A stretch of 64,000 nucleotides of DNA from Pseudomonas sp. ERMR1:02 (GTDB lineage: Bacteria > Pseudomonadota > Gammaproteobacteria > Pseudomonadales > Pseudomonadaceae), in the NCBI RefSeq assembly GCF_002277815.1, contig NZ_NKJI01000022.1:52527-116526 (forward strand), given 5' to 3'. A program made the translations under genes and the position numbers. Shown one piece after another: positions 9,517 to 18,561 of the stretch. Below the pieces are notes generated by a model. That model ran no database searches and was not told where the DNA came from. It saw only the letters and a list, made by a program, of their open reading frames with translations. How positions within the stretch are numbered: the first letter of the stretch is position 1; every line of letters starts with the position of its first letter.

Positions 9517-10911
9517 TCACAAATCAGTAATTTCCTTGTGACGCGGCACCAACATCTTCATCACGCTCCACGCCAGCAGATACGCCACTGCGCAGATAGC
9601 GAACATGATCATGTAGCCGGTGCGGATTTCGCCGACCGCTTTGTAGTAGTCAAACACCCAGCCCCCGAGCTTGGTCAGCAGCACGCCGCCCAATCCGCCG
9701 GCCATACCGCCGATGCCGACCACGGAAGCGACGCTTTTTTGCGGGAACATGTCCGATACGGTGGTGAAGATGTTGCATGACCAGGCCTGATGCGCCGACG
9801 CGCCGATCCCGATCAGCAATACCGGTACCCAGTAGCTGATGTGGCCCAATGGCTGCGCCAACAGCACCAGTAGCGGGAATACCGCGATCACCAGCATGGC
9901 TTTCATGCGACCGTCATACGGTGCGTCGCCACGTGCCATGAAGTAGCTGGGGAACCAGCCGCCGCCGATGCTACCCACCATGGTCATGCTGTACAGAACG
10001 GTCAGTGGCAGGACGATGGCTGCGCCTTTCAGGCCGTACTGCTCCGACAGGTAAGTCGGCAGCCAGAACAGAAAGAACCACCACACACCATCGGTCATGA
10101 ATTTACCGAAGGCGAACGCCCAGGTCTGACGGTATTTGAGCAGTTTGAACCACGATACCTTTTTGCCAACACCGGTCGACACGGCGGCGCTGGCGTCCAG
10201 ATCACTGCGGATGTGCGCCAGTTCGCTTGCCGACAGGCGTTTCTGCCGTTCCGGCTTTTCGTACAACGCAAGCCATACACCCATCCAGATGAAGCCCAGC
10301 ATGCCGATCACGATGAATGCAGCTTGCCAGCCCCACATGGCAGCGATCAGGGGCACGGAAATCGGCGCCAGGATCGCCCCGACGTTGGCGCCGGAGTTGA
10401 AGATACCGGTGGCGAAGGAGCGCTCCTTCTTCGGGAAATACTCAGCGGTGACCTTGATCGCGGTCGGGAAGTTAGCCGACTCACCCACCGCCAGCACGGC
10501 GCGCGCCAGCATGAAGCCGGCGATCGAGACCGGGATGACCGCGATGCCGAGCGCGCCGGATATGGCCGCAATGCCCTCGCCCATGGGTTCGGCAAAAGCG
10601 TGCATTACCGCGCCGGTCGACCAGATGCAGATCGCCGCCACAAATGCTGCCTTGGTGCCGATCTTGTCGACTACCCGGCCAGCGAACAGCATGGAAATCG
10701 CGTACGTGAACTGGAAGACCGCGGCGATGTTGGCGTAGTCGGTATTGCTCCAGCCAAATTGCCTCGACAGATCCGGCGCCAACAGGCTGAGTACCTGGCG
10801 GTCCAGGTAGTTGACGGTGGTCGCAAAAAACAACAACGCACAAATGGTCCATCGATATTTACCGACAGACTGGCCGACGCGTTGCGCGGTGATGGGCTCG
10901 TTCAGATTCAT
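9517..10911 (-). CDS. ACS-family MFS transporter (hexuronate/galactonate type)
   Basis: A 464-residue permease of the anion:cation symporter family. The N-terminus WTICALLFFATTVNYLDRQV contains the N-Y-x-D-R motif typical of ExuT/GudP/DgoT sugar-acid carriers, and SANFPTAIKVTAEYFPKKER is the family's loop motif. Twelve hydrophobic segments are apparent. Hexuronates or aldonates are the likely substrates by family, but no sugar-acid enzymes lie next to it, so the substrate is open. It faces tynA across 404 bases and has its own terminator. Confidence 0.85.
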   Translation of the reverse strand: MNLNEPITAQRVGQSVGKYRWTICALLFFATTVNYLDRQVLSLLAPDLSRQFGWSNTDYANIAAVFQFTYAISMLFAGRVVDKIGTKAAFVAAICIWSTGAVMHAFAEPMGEGIAAISGALGIAVIPVSIAGFMLARAVLAVGESANFPTAIKVTAEYFPKKERSFATGIFNSGANVGAILAPISVPLIAAMWGWQAAFIVIGMLGFIWMGVWLALYEKPERQKRLSASELAHIRSDLDASAAVSTGVGKKVSWFKLLKYRQTWAFAFGKFMTDGVWWFFLFWLPTYLSEQYGLKGAAIVLPLTVLYSMTMVGSIGGGWFPSYFMARGDAPYDGRMKAMLVIAVFPLLVLLAQPLGHISYWVPVLLIGIGASAHQAWSCNIFTTVSDMFPQKSVASVVGIGGMAGGLGGVLLTKLGGWVFDYYKAVGEIRTGYMIMFAICAVAYLLAWSVMKMLVPRHKEITDL

Positions 10912-11315
10912 GGTGGGGTCGACGCTCTTTTTATTTTTAGAAGTTCAATCTCTTTCGTCATACGTCGTCATATGACTTGTTGAATTTATAGCTATCTCCG
11001 TACGGCACGTCAATAAAAAACCCTTTTTACCTGATCAGCTTTACCGCTCGAAAAATGCGGGATCTCGTTGAATAACGTAACCAACAGGCAAAAATTCAAG
11101 AAAATTTGCCTAATTACGCTTATTTGCCAGCGCTTGAAACTGAGTGATGAGCAAAAAATAGTCGTACGACAACTAGCAAAATCAGCAACAACATCGCTCC
11201 ACTACGTCAATCAGGCACAGATGCAAAGGATTTTGGCAGCAATTCCAATGCAGCCATTCACCGGCTGTAGCAAAGTGCGGGTATGCCAGTCACCGGCTTT
11301 TCGAAGGAACCCAGA
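10912..11315. promoter_or_regulatory. Divergent control region between the ACS transporter gene and tynA
   Basis: No gene is seen in this AT-richer interval. On the transporter side there is a perfect ten-base palindrome GTCATATGAC (10967-10976) preceded by the similar GTCATACGTC (10957-10966). On the tynA side a related palindrome GTCGTACGAC lies at 11161-11170. They could be operators of a GntR-type or other dimeric regulator; which protein binds is not known. FeaR, encoded at 16.6 kb, would be expected to activate tynA from here, but I could not recognise its site. Confidence 0.4.
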
Positions 11316-13619
11316 ATGTCCACCTCCCCTGCATCAACAAACAGAAAGGCACGTTACAGAAAACCCCTTGCCCGGCTCGCGCTGGCCATCACCCTGGGCA
11401 CACTCGGCCTGCCTTACTGGGCGGGCAATGCCCAGGCCCACGGCGGTCACGCCGAGATGGTGCCGCTGCAAGCGGGCCTTGAGGAGTTTGGCGCCACGGT
11501 GAAATGGGACGACTACGCCAACCTGTTTACCATCGCCAAGGACGGGGTCTACCTCAAGGTCAAGCCGAACAGCAAAGTGGCCATGCTCAACGGCAAGCGC
11601 ATGGAGCTGACGGTGCCGGTGGTGTTCAAGGGCCAGACGGCATTCATGTCCAAGGACTTCATCAACCAGGTGTTCCAGTCCGGCCTGGACACGACCTTTG
11701 TCGTGGAAACCCGGCCTAACCCGCTCAACCCGTTGAGCGCGGACGAAATCACTGCCGCGGTGGACATCGTCAAGAAGTCCGAGCACTACAAACCCGATTT
11801 CCGTTTCACCGAAGTCTCGGTCAAGGAACCGCCGAAGGACCAGGTCTGGAACTTCGTCTACACCGGGCAAAACGTCGCTCAGCCTCGCCAGGCCAGTATC
11901 GTGGTGCTGGACGGCAAGCATGTGATCGAAGCGCTGGTGGATCTGGACAGCAAACAACTCACGTCGTGGGCGCCGATTGAAGGCGCCCACGGCATGGTCC
12001 TGCTGGACGACTTCGCCACCGTGCAAACTGCCGTCGAGACCAGCCCGGAGTACGCACAGGCCCTGGCCAAGCGCGGCATCAACGACGTGAAAAAAGTCGT
12101 GGCCACGCCGTTGACTGTCGGCTACTTCGACGGCAAGGACGGCCTGGCGCAGGACAAACGCCTGCTGAAAATTGTCAGCTATCTCAATGTCGATGACGGC
12201 AACTACTGGGCTCACCCGATCGAAGGCCTGGTGGCGATTGTCGATCTGGAACAGAAGAAGCTGATCAAGATCGAAGACGAAGCGCTGATTCCGGTGCCGA
12301 TGAAGCCGACGCCGTATGACGGGCGCGGCCGCAAGGGCGTGGCGGTCAAGCCGCTGGAGATCACCGAGCCCGAGGGCAAGAACTACACCATCACCGGCAA
12401 CAGCATTCACTGGCAGAACTGGGACTTCCACGTCCGTCTCGATTCGCGGGTCGGTCCGATCCTGTCCACCGTCACCTATGACGACAAGGGCAAGAAACGC
12501 AAAATCATGTACGAGGGCTCGCTGGGCGGCATGATTGTGCCTTACGGCGATCCCGATGTCGGCTGGTACTTCAAGGCTTACCTCGATTCCGGCGACTACG
12601 GCATGGGCACCTTGACCTCACCCATCGCCCGCGGCAAAGACGCCCCGCAAAACGCCGTCCTGCTGGACGCCACCATCGCCGACTACACCGGCGCACCGAC
12701 TGCGATTCCACGCGCCATGGCAGTGTTCGAGCGCTATGCGGGACCTGAGTACAAACACCAGGAAATGGGCCAGCCCAACCTCAGCACCGAGCGACGTGAA
12801 CTGGTGGTGCGCTGGATCAGCACCGTCGGCAACTACGACTACATCTTCGATTGGGTCTTCCAGCAGAACGGCACCATCGGCATCGACGCCGGCGCCACCG
12901 GTATCGAAGCGGTCAAAGGCGTGAAGTCGAAAACCATGCATGAAGAAACCGCCAAGGAAGACACACGCTACGGCACCCTGCTCGATCACAACATCGTCGG
13001 CACCACGCACCAGCACATCTACAACTTCCGTCTGGACATGGATGTGGACGGCGAAAGCAACTCACTGGTGGAAGTGAACCCGGTGATCGCCCCGAACGAC
13101 CGTGGCGGGCCCCGCACCAGCACCATGCAGACCGAAACCAAAGTGGTCAGTACCGAACAACAGGCCGCGCAGAAATTTGACCCGTCGACCGTGCGCCTGC
13201 TGACCAACTTCAGCAAGGAAAACAAGGTCGGCAACCCGGTTTCCTATCAGTTGATTCCGTATGCCGGCGGCACGCACCCGGTGGCCAAGGGCGCCAACTT
13301 CGGCAAGGACGAATGGCTCTACCACCGCCTGAGTTTCATGGACAAGCAACTGTGGGTGACGCAATACAACCCCGAAGAGAAGTACCCGGAAGGCAAATAC
13401 CCGAATCGCTCGGACAAAGACTCGGGCCTGGGGCAGTTCACTCAGGATAACCACTCCATCGAAAATACCGACGATGTGGTCTGGCTGACCACCGGTACCA
13501 CCCACATCGCCCGGGCTGAAGAGTGGCCGATCATGCCGACCGAGTGGGTGCATGTGCTGTTGAAACCGTGGAACTTCTTCGATGAAACGCCGACGTTGAA
13601 CCTCAATTCACCAAAATAA
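11316..13619 (+). CDS. tynA: Copper-containing primary-amine oxidase (tyramine/phenylethylamine oxidase)
   Basis: A periplasmic TPQ amine oxidase that oxidises phenylethylamine or tyramine to the aldehyde with release of ammonia and peroxide. The 767-residue chain has a signal region ending near NAQAHGG, an N-terminal copper-amine-oxidase-like domain, and a catalytic domain with every key residue: the base Asp in YLDSGDYGMG (about 424), the cofactor Tyr in VGNYDY (about 507), and copper ligands in HQHIYNF (565 and 567) and TTHIARAEEW (730). E. coli TynA has 757 residues and near-identical motifs. The ATG at 11316 has AAGGA seven bases upstream and is preferred over 11283. feaR lies 3 kb away and paa genes beyond it, so its product can feed phenylacetate degradation. 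Confidence 0.96.
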   Translation: MSTSPASTNRKARYRKPLARLALAITLGTLGLPYWAGNAQAHGGHAEMVPLQAGLEEFGATVKWDDYANLFTIAKDGVYLKVKPNSKVAMLNGKRMELTVPVVFKGQTAFMSKDFINQVFQSGLDTTFVVETRPNPLNPLSADEITAAVDIVKKSEHYKPDFRFTEVSVKEPPKDQVWNFVYTGQNVAQPRQASIVVLDGKHVIEALVDLDSKQLTSWAPIEGAHGMVLLDDFATVQTAVETSPEYAQALAKRGINDVKKVVATPLTVGYFDGKDGLAQDKRLLKIVSYLNVDDGNYWAHPIEGLVAIVDLEQKKLIKIEDEALIPVPMKPTPYDGRGRKGVAVKPLEITEPEGKNYTITGNSIHWQNWDFHVRLDSRVGPILSTVTYDDKGKKRKIMYEGSLGGMIVPYGDPDVGWYFKAYLDSGDYGMGTLTSPIARGKDAPQNAVLLDATIADYTGAPTAIPRAMAVFERYAGPEYKHQEMGQPNLSTERRELVVRWISTVGNYDYIFDWVFQQNGTIGIDAGATGIEAVKGVKSKTMHEETAKEDTRYGTLLDHNIVGTTHQHIYNFRLDMDVDGESNSLVEVNPVIAPNDRGGPRTSTMQTETKVVSTEQQAAQKFDPSTVRLLTNFSKENKVGNPVSYQLIPYAGGTHPVAKGANFGKDEWLYHRLSFMDKQLWVTQYNPEEKYPEGKYPNRSDKDSGLGQFTQDNHSIENTDDVVWLTTGTTHIARAEEWPIMPTEWVHVLLKPWNFFDETPTLNLNSPK

Positions 13620-13642
13620 TGTATTGGAACGCAACGCAACAA

Positions 13643-13710
13643 TGTAGGAGCCAGGCTTGCCGGCGAAGGCGATCTCACGGACGCCTTCGCCGGCAAGCCT
13701 GGCTCCTACA
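13643..13710. repeat. Perfect inverted REP between convergent genes
   Basis: TGTAGGAGCCAGGCTTGCCG at 13643 is exactly mirrored up to 13710 around a short centre. It separates convergent tynA (stop 13619) and the cupredoxin gene (stop 13731) and could end both transcripts. Confidence 0.88.
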
Positions 13711-13730
13711 GGGGTTAGCCGGTTTTCGGT

Positions 13731-14039
13731 TTATTGAGTGACCACAATCTTCCCGATCATCTGCGGATGCAGCGCACAAAAGTACTCAAACTCCCCCGGC
13801 GTGTTGAACACCCAGGAATAGCTGTCACCCGTATCCAGCGCCCCCGAGCGAAACACCTTGTGGGTTTCCGCCACCGTGTGCGGGATCTGGTCGTCGTTCA
13901 CCCACGTCACCTTGGTGCCCACGGCCACGGTCATATCCTTGGGCCCGAACATGAATTCCTTGATATCGATTTTCACTTCCTGAGCCCACACCGGCATCGA
14001 CAGCATCAGGCAAATCACGGCCAACAGTCGCGTTTTCAT
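13731..14039 (-). CDS. Periplasmic cupredoxin (amicyanin-like)
   Basis: A small blue copper protein of 102 residues with a signal peptide (MKTRLLAVICLMLSMPVWAQ). The type 1 copper ligands are all present: His54 in PHTVAE, Cys88 and His91 in EYFCALHPQM, and Met94. The ATG at 14039 follows AGGGGA and is preferred over an upstream in-frame codon. It is 13 bases downstream of the metallophosphatase and shares its ECF-type promoter. Function is probably electron transfer or copper handling in the periplasm; lying tail-to-tail with a copper oxidase may be coincidence. Confidence 0.85.
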   Translation of the reverse strand: MKTRLLAVICLMLSMPVWAQEVKIDIKEFMFGPKDMTVAVGTKVTWVNDDQIPHTVAETHKVFRSGALDTGDSYSWVFNTPGEFEYFCALHPQMIGKIVVTQ

Positions 14040-14052
14040 CAGGTCCCCTCCC

Positions 14053-15021
14053 CTAAACCAGTGTCGAATCAATCAACGCCAGCGGATGATCACCTTGCGT
14101 CGCCCGTACATCGGTGATCCCCAGATAATTGCGCAGTTGATCCGCCGCCACCGTCATCGGCCCCGGTGCCGGCGCCGTACCCGGTGCGGGTTGTGGATAA
14201 GCCGTGCCTCGGGCGGTGTGGAAGGTGATATTGCCTTCGACCTTTTGGATGACCTGATGGATATGCCCGTTCAACACCGTCACCGAACCGTAGTTGCGCA
14301 GCATGGCAATGGCCTGGTCGCCATCCTCGGTGCCCCACCCCCACGGCTGGTAAATCGTCCACAACGGAATATGGGTAAACACAACGATTGGCGTACTGCT
14401 CGTCACCGCACGCAAATCATCGGCCAGCCACGCCAGTTGATCGGCGCCCAGAGTCGCTTCATGGCCAGCCTGGAAGTTGAAGACATTCACCAGTGCAATG
14501 AAATGCACGCCGTGGTCGTCGAAGCTGTACCAGCCATTGCCTTTGGTGCCCTTGCCGTAACGTTCCAGGTAGAGCTTGCCGCCGCCCTCGTCGAGGGTGT
14601 CGTGCTCGCCCGGCACGTAGTGCACCGTGGACGGCAGGCCTTTGAGCATCTGTGCGGCTGTGTCGAACTCCGCAGGCTTGGACAGGTGGGTGATATCGCC
14701 GGTGTGCAGGATCAGCGACGGCCGTTTCGGCAGCGCAATGACCTTGTCGATGGCCACCTGCAAGGTCTTCAGCGGCTCCGGGTTGGCCTCTTTATTGAAC
14801 CCGATGTGCGAGTCGCTGATCTGCACGAAGTGGAAGGTGCTGGCCAATGCCTTGGGGTCGGTCACATTACCCGCGTCATCCAGCGCGAAAGCGCGGGGAA
14901 TGCCGCCAGACAAGGCCCAGATCACCCCCGCACCGGCCCACGCCGAACATTTCAGGAGTGTGCGGCGGTCCGGGTTCAAGGGGCCATCGACGCGTCGTTG
15001 GTGTTTTGCATGAATGTCCAT
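14053..15021 (-). CDS. Tat-exported metallophosphatase
   Basis: A calcineurin-like phosphoesterase of 322 residues. The N-terminus holds a twin-arginine signal (DRRTLLKCSAWAGAGVIWAL), so it is exported folded. The metal-site motifs come in order: QISDSHIG, HTGDITH, VPGEHD (a variant of GNHD), FTHIPLW and NGHIHQ. Start ATG 15021 follows GAGGA. It forms a two-gene operon with the cupredoxin and is divergent from the ECF sigma gene. The phosphodiester substrate is unknown. The GEHD variation keeps the metal-binding His but replaces the usual Asn. Confidence 0.88.
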   Translation of the reverse strand: MDIHAKHQRRVDGPLNPDRRTLLKCSAWAGAGVIWALSGGIPRAFALDDAGNVTDPKALASTFHFVQISDSHIGFNKEANPEPLKTLQVAIDKVIALPKRPSLILHTGDITHLSKPAEFDTAAQMLKGLPSTVHYVPGEHDTLDEGGGKLYLERYGKGTKGNGWYSFDDHGVHFIALVNVFNFQAGHEATLGADQLAWLADDLRAVTSSTPIVVFTHIPLWTIYQPWGWGTEDGDQAIAMLRNYGSVTVLNGHIHQVIQKVEGNITFHTARGTAYPQPAPGTAPAPGPMTVAADQLRNYLGITDVRATQGDHPLALIDSTLV

Positions 15022-15070
15022 CGGTTTGTCCTCGCAGGCGAACTACAGTGATGCAGCTGACATGAGATAA

Positions 15071-15096
15071 AACCGGGTGAGGCGGGTCTTTATTCC
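15071..15096 (-). promoter_or_regulatory. ECF-type promoter for metallophosphatase/cupredoxin
   Basis: Read on the minus strand: GGAATAAA (15096-15089), 14 bases, then GGTT (15074-15071). The same two boxes with the same spacing stand on the plus strand before the sigma gene, which strongly suggests both are recognised by that sigma factor. Confidence 0.7.
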
Positions 15097-15120
15097 CTGT
15101 CGAAAAAATATTTTTTCCAG

Positions 15121-15146
15121 GGAATAAAAGGCAACTCGCAACGGTT
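15121..15146 (+). promoter_or_regulatory. ECF-type promoter for the sigma/anti-sigma operon
   Basis: GGAATAAA (15121-15128), 14 bases, GGTT (15143-15146), ending 28 bases before the sigma start. The -35 boxes of the two divergent promoters are the arms of a perfect 11-base inverted repeat (15089-15099 and 15118-15128). Autoregulation is inferred. Confidence 0.7.
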
Positions 15147-15174
15147 ATAGAGGTGGGACAGTGCGGGAACCACT

Positions 15175-15687
15175 ATGAAGCGATTTGAGGAACTGTTTGC
15201 GCCCCACCTGGACGCCGCCTACAACCTCGCGCGCTGGCTCACTGGCAACGACAGTGCAGCGCACGATGTCGTGCAGGAAAGCGCCTTGCGCGCCTTCAGG
15301 TTTTCGCAGCGCTTCGCCGACGGCAATGCCAAAGCCTGGTTTCTCACGATCGTGCGCAACGAAAGCTTCACCTGGCTCAAGGCTTCGGCGGGCCGTCACT
15401 GGGTCGCTTTAGGCGATGAATATTTGGAAGACAACGGGGCGCCGAGCCACAGCCAGACCCCGGAACTGCTGGCCATTCACACGGAAAATGCGGCATTGAT
15501 CCAGCAAGCCCTGCGCGCCCTGCCTCCGGTGTTTCGCGAGGTGATTGTTCTGAAGGAGCTCGAAGACATGCCCTACAAGGACATCGCCCTGGTGGTCGAC
15601 ATCCCCATCGGTACCGTCATGTCGAGACTGGCCAGGGCTCGCGCCATGCTCAAGCTCGAACTACTGAAGTTGCACGATCATGAATGA
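15175..15687 (+). CDS. ECF RNA polymerase sigma factor
   Basis: A 170-residue RpoE-type sigma factor. Region 2 is seen in LDAAYNLARWLTGND and DVVQESALRAFRFSQRF, and region 4 in LRALPPVFREVIVLKELED with PYKDIALVVDIPIGTVMSRL as the helix-turn-helix. It overlaps the following anti-sigma gene by eight bases, a normal sigma/anti-sigma arrangement. Matching promoters upstream of itself and of the divergent phosphatase operon suggest its regulon. The signal is not known; copper or periplasmic redox stress is possible given the exported metalloproteins. Confidence 0.92.
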   Translation: MKRFEELFAPHLDAAYNLARWLTGNDSAAHDVVQESALRAFRFSQRFADGNAKAWFLTIVRNESFTWLKASAGRHWVALGDEYLEDNGAPSHSQTPELLAIHTENAALIQQALRALPPVFREVIVLKELEDMPYKDIALVVDIPIGTVMSRLARARAMLKLELLKLHDHE

Positions 15688-16423
15688 ACTCGACTGCACG
15701 GTTTGCCAGACGCTGATGCATGGCTATCTGGACAAGGAACTCGATCCTGCGACGGCGGCGGATGTGGCCGGGCATTTGGACGGGTGCGCCGAGTGCGCGC
15801 GGCTGCATGATCAGGCGCGACTGCTTATGATCGGTGTGAAGCAGAGGGCGCCGTATTACGCGGCGCCGGCGTCGTTGACTGCCAGTGTGTTCCCCGCTGA
15901 AGCCCCAGCGCCCCGTGCCGTCGAACGTTGGCGAAAATGGTTCGCACCGGTGTTCTCAGCGACGGCGATGGCCTTGGCAGTGGTACTTTTTGTGGTAACG
16001 CCGGCCAGCGAACAGCCGTTGATGGATGAGGCGGTTTCCAGCCATGTCCGCTCGTTGATGGGCGAGCACTTGAACGATGTGGTTTCGTCCGACCGCCATA
16101 CCGTGAAACCCTGGTTCACCGGCAAACTCGACTTCTCGCCACCGGTATTCGATTACACGGCGCAGGGCTTTCCCCTGTTGGGCGGGCGCCTGGATTATCT
16201 GCAACACCAGACCACGGCAGCCCTGAGTTACGGCCGGGCCAAGCACATTATCAATGTGTTTATCCTGCCCACGCCGGAGGCCGACAAACCGCGGCAGAGT
16301 CAATCGATCCGAGGCTTTAACGTGGTGTCCTGGCAAGAAAACCACATGCGCTTCGTGCTGGTTTCGGACCTGGAGAAAAGTGAGCTGGAGGCGTTCAGCC
16401 AATTGCTCAAAAACGGTGCCTGA
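15680..16423 (+). CDS. Zinc-finger anti-sigma factor, membrane-bound
   Basis: A 247-residue anti-sigma factor. The N-terminal cytoplasmic domain has the zinc anti-sigma motif HLDGCAEC (His-x3-Cys-x2-Cys) together with an earlier Cys in DCTVCQ. One membrane helix follows near residues 90-110 (FSATAMALAVVLFVV), then a periplasmic domain of about 135 residues with no recognised fold. It should hold the upstream-encoded ECF factor inactive until a periplasmic signal is sensed. Confidence 0.88.
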   Translation: MNELDCTVCQTLMHGYLDKELDPATAADVAGHLDGCAECARLHDQARLLMIGVKQRAPYYAAPASLTASVFPAEAPAPRAVERWRKWFAPVFSATAMALAVVLFVVTPASEQPLMDEAVSSHVRSLMGEHLNDVVSSDRHTVKPWFTGKLDFSPPVFDYTAQGFPLLGGRLDYLQHQTTAALSYGRAKHIINVFILPTPEADKPRQSQSIRGFNVVSWQENHMRFVLVSDLEKSELEAFSQLLKNGA

Positions 16424-16447
16424 AATTTATGGATGAACACACAACCC

Positions 16448-16549
16448 CTGTAGGAGCGAGCTTGCTCGCGATGGTCGTAAACGATAACGCGTAGAACCAG
16501 ATACCCAGCGGTGCCATTGGTTTTTTCGCGAGCAGGCTCGCTCCCACAG
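16448..16549. repeat. REP element pair
   Basis: CTGTAGGAGCGAGCTTGCTC at 16448 and inverted copy GAGCAGGCTCGCTCCCACAG ending at 16549, between the convergent anti-sigma and feaR genes. Confidence 0.9.
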
Positions 16550-16574
16550 GGTGATTTATTGTGTATGCAAAATC

Positions 16575-17489
16575 TCAGGCATGCTGCTTGCGGTACTCCC
16601 CCGGCGCAATGCCGAAGCGCGTTTTGAACGCTGTGGAAAAGTAGCTCGAATCGGAAAACCCCCACGAATATCCCAGCACCGACAGTTTCTGTTCCTTGCC
16701 CGATTGGCGCAGGGATTCGGCGCACAGGTCCAGGCGACGATTCTTGATGTAGCGCGCCACCACCAGGCCTTTCCTGGCAAACATCCGGTACAGGCCACGG
16801 GTGGACATGCCGACTTCCCGCGCCAGCCATTCCGGGCACAGCTCTTCGGAGCGAATATGCTGGTCGATGAAGCTCAGGGTCTTGCGGAAGGTGCGCTCGT
16901 GCAGATCCGTGCAATCGTCGGTCGGGCTGATCGCCGGACGCAGCAGGCTGACAATCGCCTCTAGAGTCGCTTCGCTTTCCTGCCGGCTCAGGTCTGGCTG
17001 ACGTGTGGCATCGAGGACCAGGCGGTGCGAAAGCATGGCGATGGGCGATGTCGCGGCGATCCGGTGGCCGCACTTGACCTGGTTGAAGCGCAGAGTCTGC
17101 TCCACCAGTTGATACGGCAGGATCAGCGACAATTGCCGGGAGTTTTCGCTATAGGTGAAGTCACTGGGCCGCGAGGCATCGATCAGCGTGATGTCACCGG
17201 CCGACAGCAACACCCTGTCGTCACCCTGGGCCATGCCCGCCGTGCCATCGAGCTGGAACACCGCGAAGTACTTGCCGCCCTCGCCTGCCGCGACTTCCTG
17301 CGGCGTGCGGTACAGCCGCGCCTGGCAGACATCGACGAAGCTGAGCTTGAGCGCATCGCTGCGATATTCGCGGATCTGCCCGGCAAATCCCGCGCCCAGG
17401 GGTTGTGCGTTGAAGGCGCCACAGATCTGATTGATCTGATGGATCCACTGATCGAACCCATCCTGGCGCTGTGCGTTTGTAGAAATCAT
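16575..17489 (-). CDS. feaR: AraC-family regulator FeaR
   Basis: A 304-residue AraC/XylS regulator. The N-terminal half (for example SFVDVCQARLYRTPQEVAAG) resembles the cupin-like domain of FeaR, and the C-terminal half has two helix-turn-helix units: CPEWLAREVGMSTRGLYRMF and SVLGYSWGFSDSSYFSTAFK, ending FGIAPGEYRKQ. In E. coli FeaR activates tynA and feaB in response to aromatic amines or their aldehydes. The nearby amine oxidase supports the same role here. Start is the ATG at 17489 with GAGG upstream. The identification rests on family resemblance plus context. Confidence 0.82.
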   Translation of the reverse strand: MISTNAQRQDGFDQWIHQINQICGAFNAQPLGAGFAGQIREYRSDALKLSFVDVCQARLYRTPQEVAAGEGGKYFAVFQLDGTAGMAQGDDRVLLSAGDITLIDASRPSDFTYSENSRQLSLILPYQLVEQTLRFNQVKCGHRIAATSPIAMLSHRLVLDATRQPDLSRQESEATLEAIVSLLRPAISPTDDCTDLHERTFRKTLSFIDQHIRSEELCPEWLAREVGMSTRGLYRMFARKGLVVARYIKNRRLDLCAESLRQSGKEQKLSVLGYSWGFSDSSYFSTAFKTRFGIAPGEYRKQHA

Positions 17490-17574
17490 GGCAGGCCTCA
17501 CGCAGGCTTATTTTTATTGTCTACGTCAATCCAACGGTTCTCCTGAACAGTAATTCTCCTGGTACGACTGCGGG

Positions 17575-18498
17575 TTATTTCAACCCGCCAAAGCGTCGAT
17601 AAAAACTCTCGCCCACGTCCGGCAACGGTCCGTCTGCGGTTTCCAGTGCACTGTTCAGCCATTCCTCGGCCTTGGCGTAGATCAACCGGTAAATATTGCG
17701 GCATAACTGGCGGGCGGCTCGACCTTCCCAATCGCCGGGCAACAATTCGTCCGGCAGTTGCGGGTCGCGCAACAGCAGTTTGCGGTATTCGTGAATCAGC
17801 AAAATCCGCGCCAGGAAGCAATCGGCAGGCTGCAGGTTTTCCTGCTCGCGAAGCGCTTGCCAGAGCGGTCGGAACAATTGAATGAATTCGCTGTAATGGG
17901 TCGCCAGCTCCTCGATGTTCCAGCTTTCGCGCACTTGCAGACGCAGGGCCTTTGAGGCCAGTACGTCCTGGGCGGTGGTTTCGAAGACGATGGTTTCTTC
18001 CTGGGCGCCGAGATCGAGCAAGGTCGCGTTGACATCGGTACGGTCGCTGCGCGGGCAGGCCAGCACCATCGGCGAAATTGCACCAAAACCTTGCCACTCC
18101 AGTTCTTCGCGCACTTGCTTGCGCTTGTCCTGGTTCAACTGCGAGAGCATCACCAGGCACCAGGAACCATCCCAGGCCGGCATGCTGGTGCTGTAGACCC
18201 GCTTGAATGCCTTGTCGAAACGCCGGCGACCGGTGCCGGTCAGGCTGTAGTAACTGCGACGGCCGACTTTCTCGGCGGTCAGCCAGCCTTCCTTGGTGAG
18301 GCGGAAAATCGAGGTGCGGATCAGCCGCTCGTTGATGCCGATCGGTTCGAGCAATTGAATCAGGCTGCCGAGCCAGACCGTCCCGCCGTGGGGCTCGATG
18401 GCATCACCGTACAAGGTGATGATCAGGGAGCTGGCGCGGATCGGCGTCTGCTCCTGGAAACGTGTGATCAGATGGTTCAAGGGTGTCAGGGACGACAT
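17575..18498 (-). CDS. paaX: Phenylacetic acid degradation repressor PaaX
   Basis: The 307-residue repressor of the paa genes; in characterised systems it releases DNA when phenylacetyl-CoA binds. The N-terminal winged helix covers IRASSLIITLYGDAIEPHGG and RLIRTSIFRLTKEGWLTAE, followed by the central and C-terminal PaaX domains (for example AWDGSWCLVMLSQLNQDKR and FLARILLIHEYRKLLLRDP). Length matches the family (about 305-316). It lies downstream of paaY on the same strand, with a REP pair between them, divergent from paaF. Confidence 0.96.
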   Translation of the reverse strand: MSSLTPLNHLITRFQEQTPIRASSLIITLYGDAIEPHGGTVWLGSLIQLLEPIGINERLIRTSIFRLTKEGWLTAEKVGRRSYYSLTGTGRRRFDKAFKRVYSTSMPAWDGSWCLVMLSQLNQDKRKQVREELEWQGFGAISPMVLACPRSDRTDVNATLLDLGAQEETIVFETTAQDVLASKALRLQVRESWNIEELATHYSEFIQLFRPLWQALREQENLQPADCFLARILLIHEYRKLLLRDPQLPDELLPGDWEGRAARQLCRNIYRLIYAKAEEWLNSALETADGPLPDVGESFYRRFGGLK

Positions 18499-18561
18499 GG
18501 GCGTACCGGGCTAAAAAAAGAAAAGGAATATACCGAAACTCTGCCTGTTAATCGCATCCAC

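Noticed and set aside
11161..11170. FeaR binding site before tynA
   Set aside because: The palindrome GTCGTACGAC is symmetrical, whereas AraC-family sites are usually direct repeats; kept only as an unassigned palindrome.
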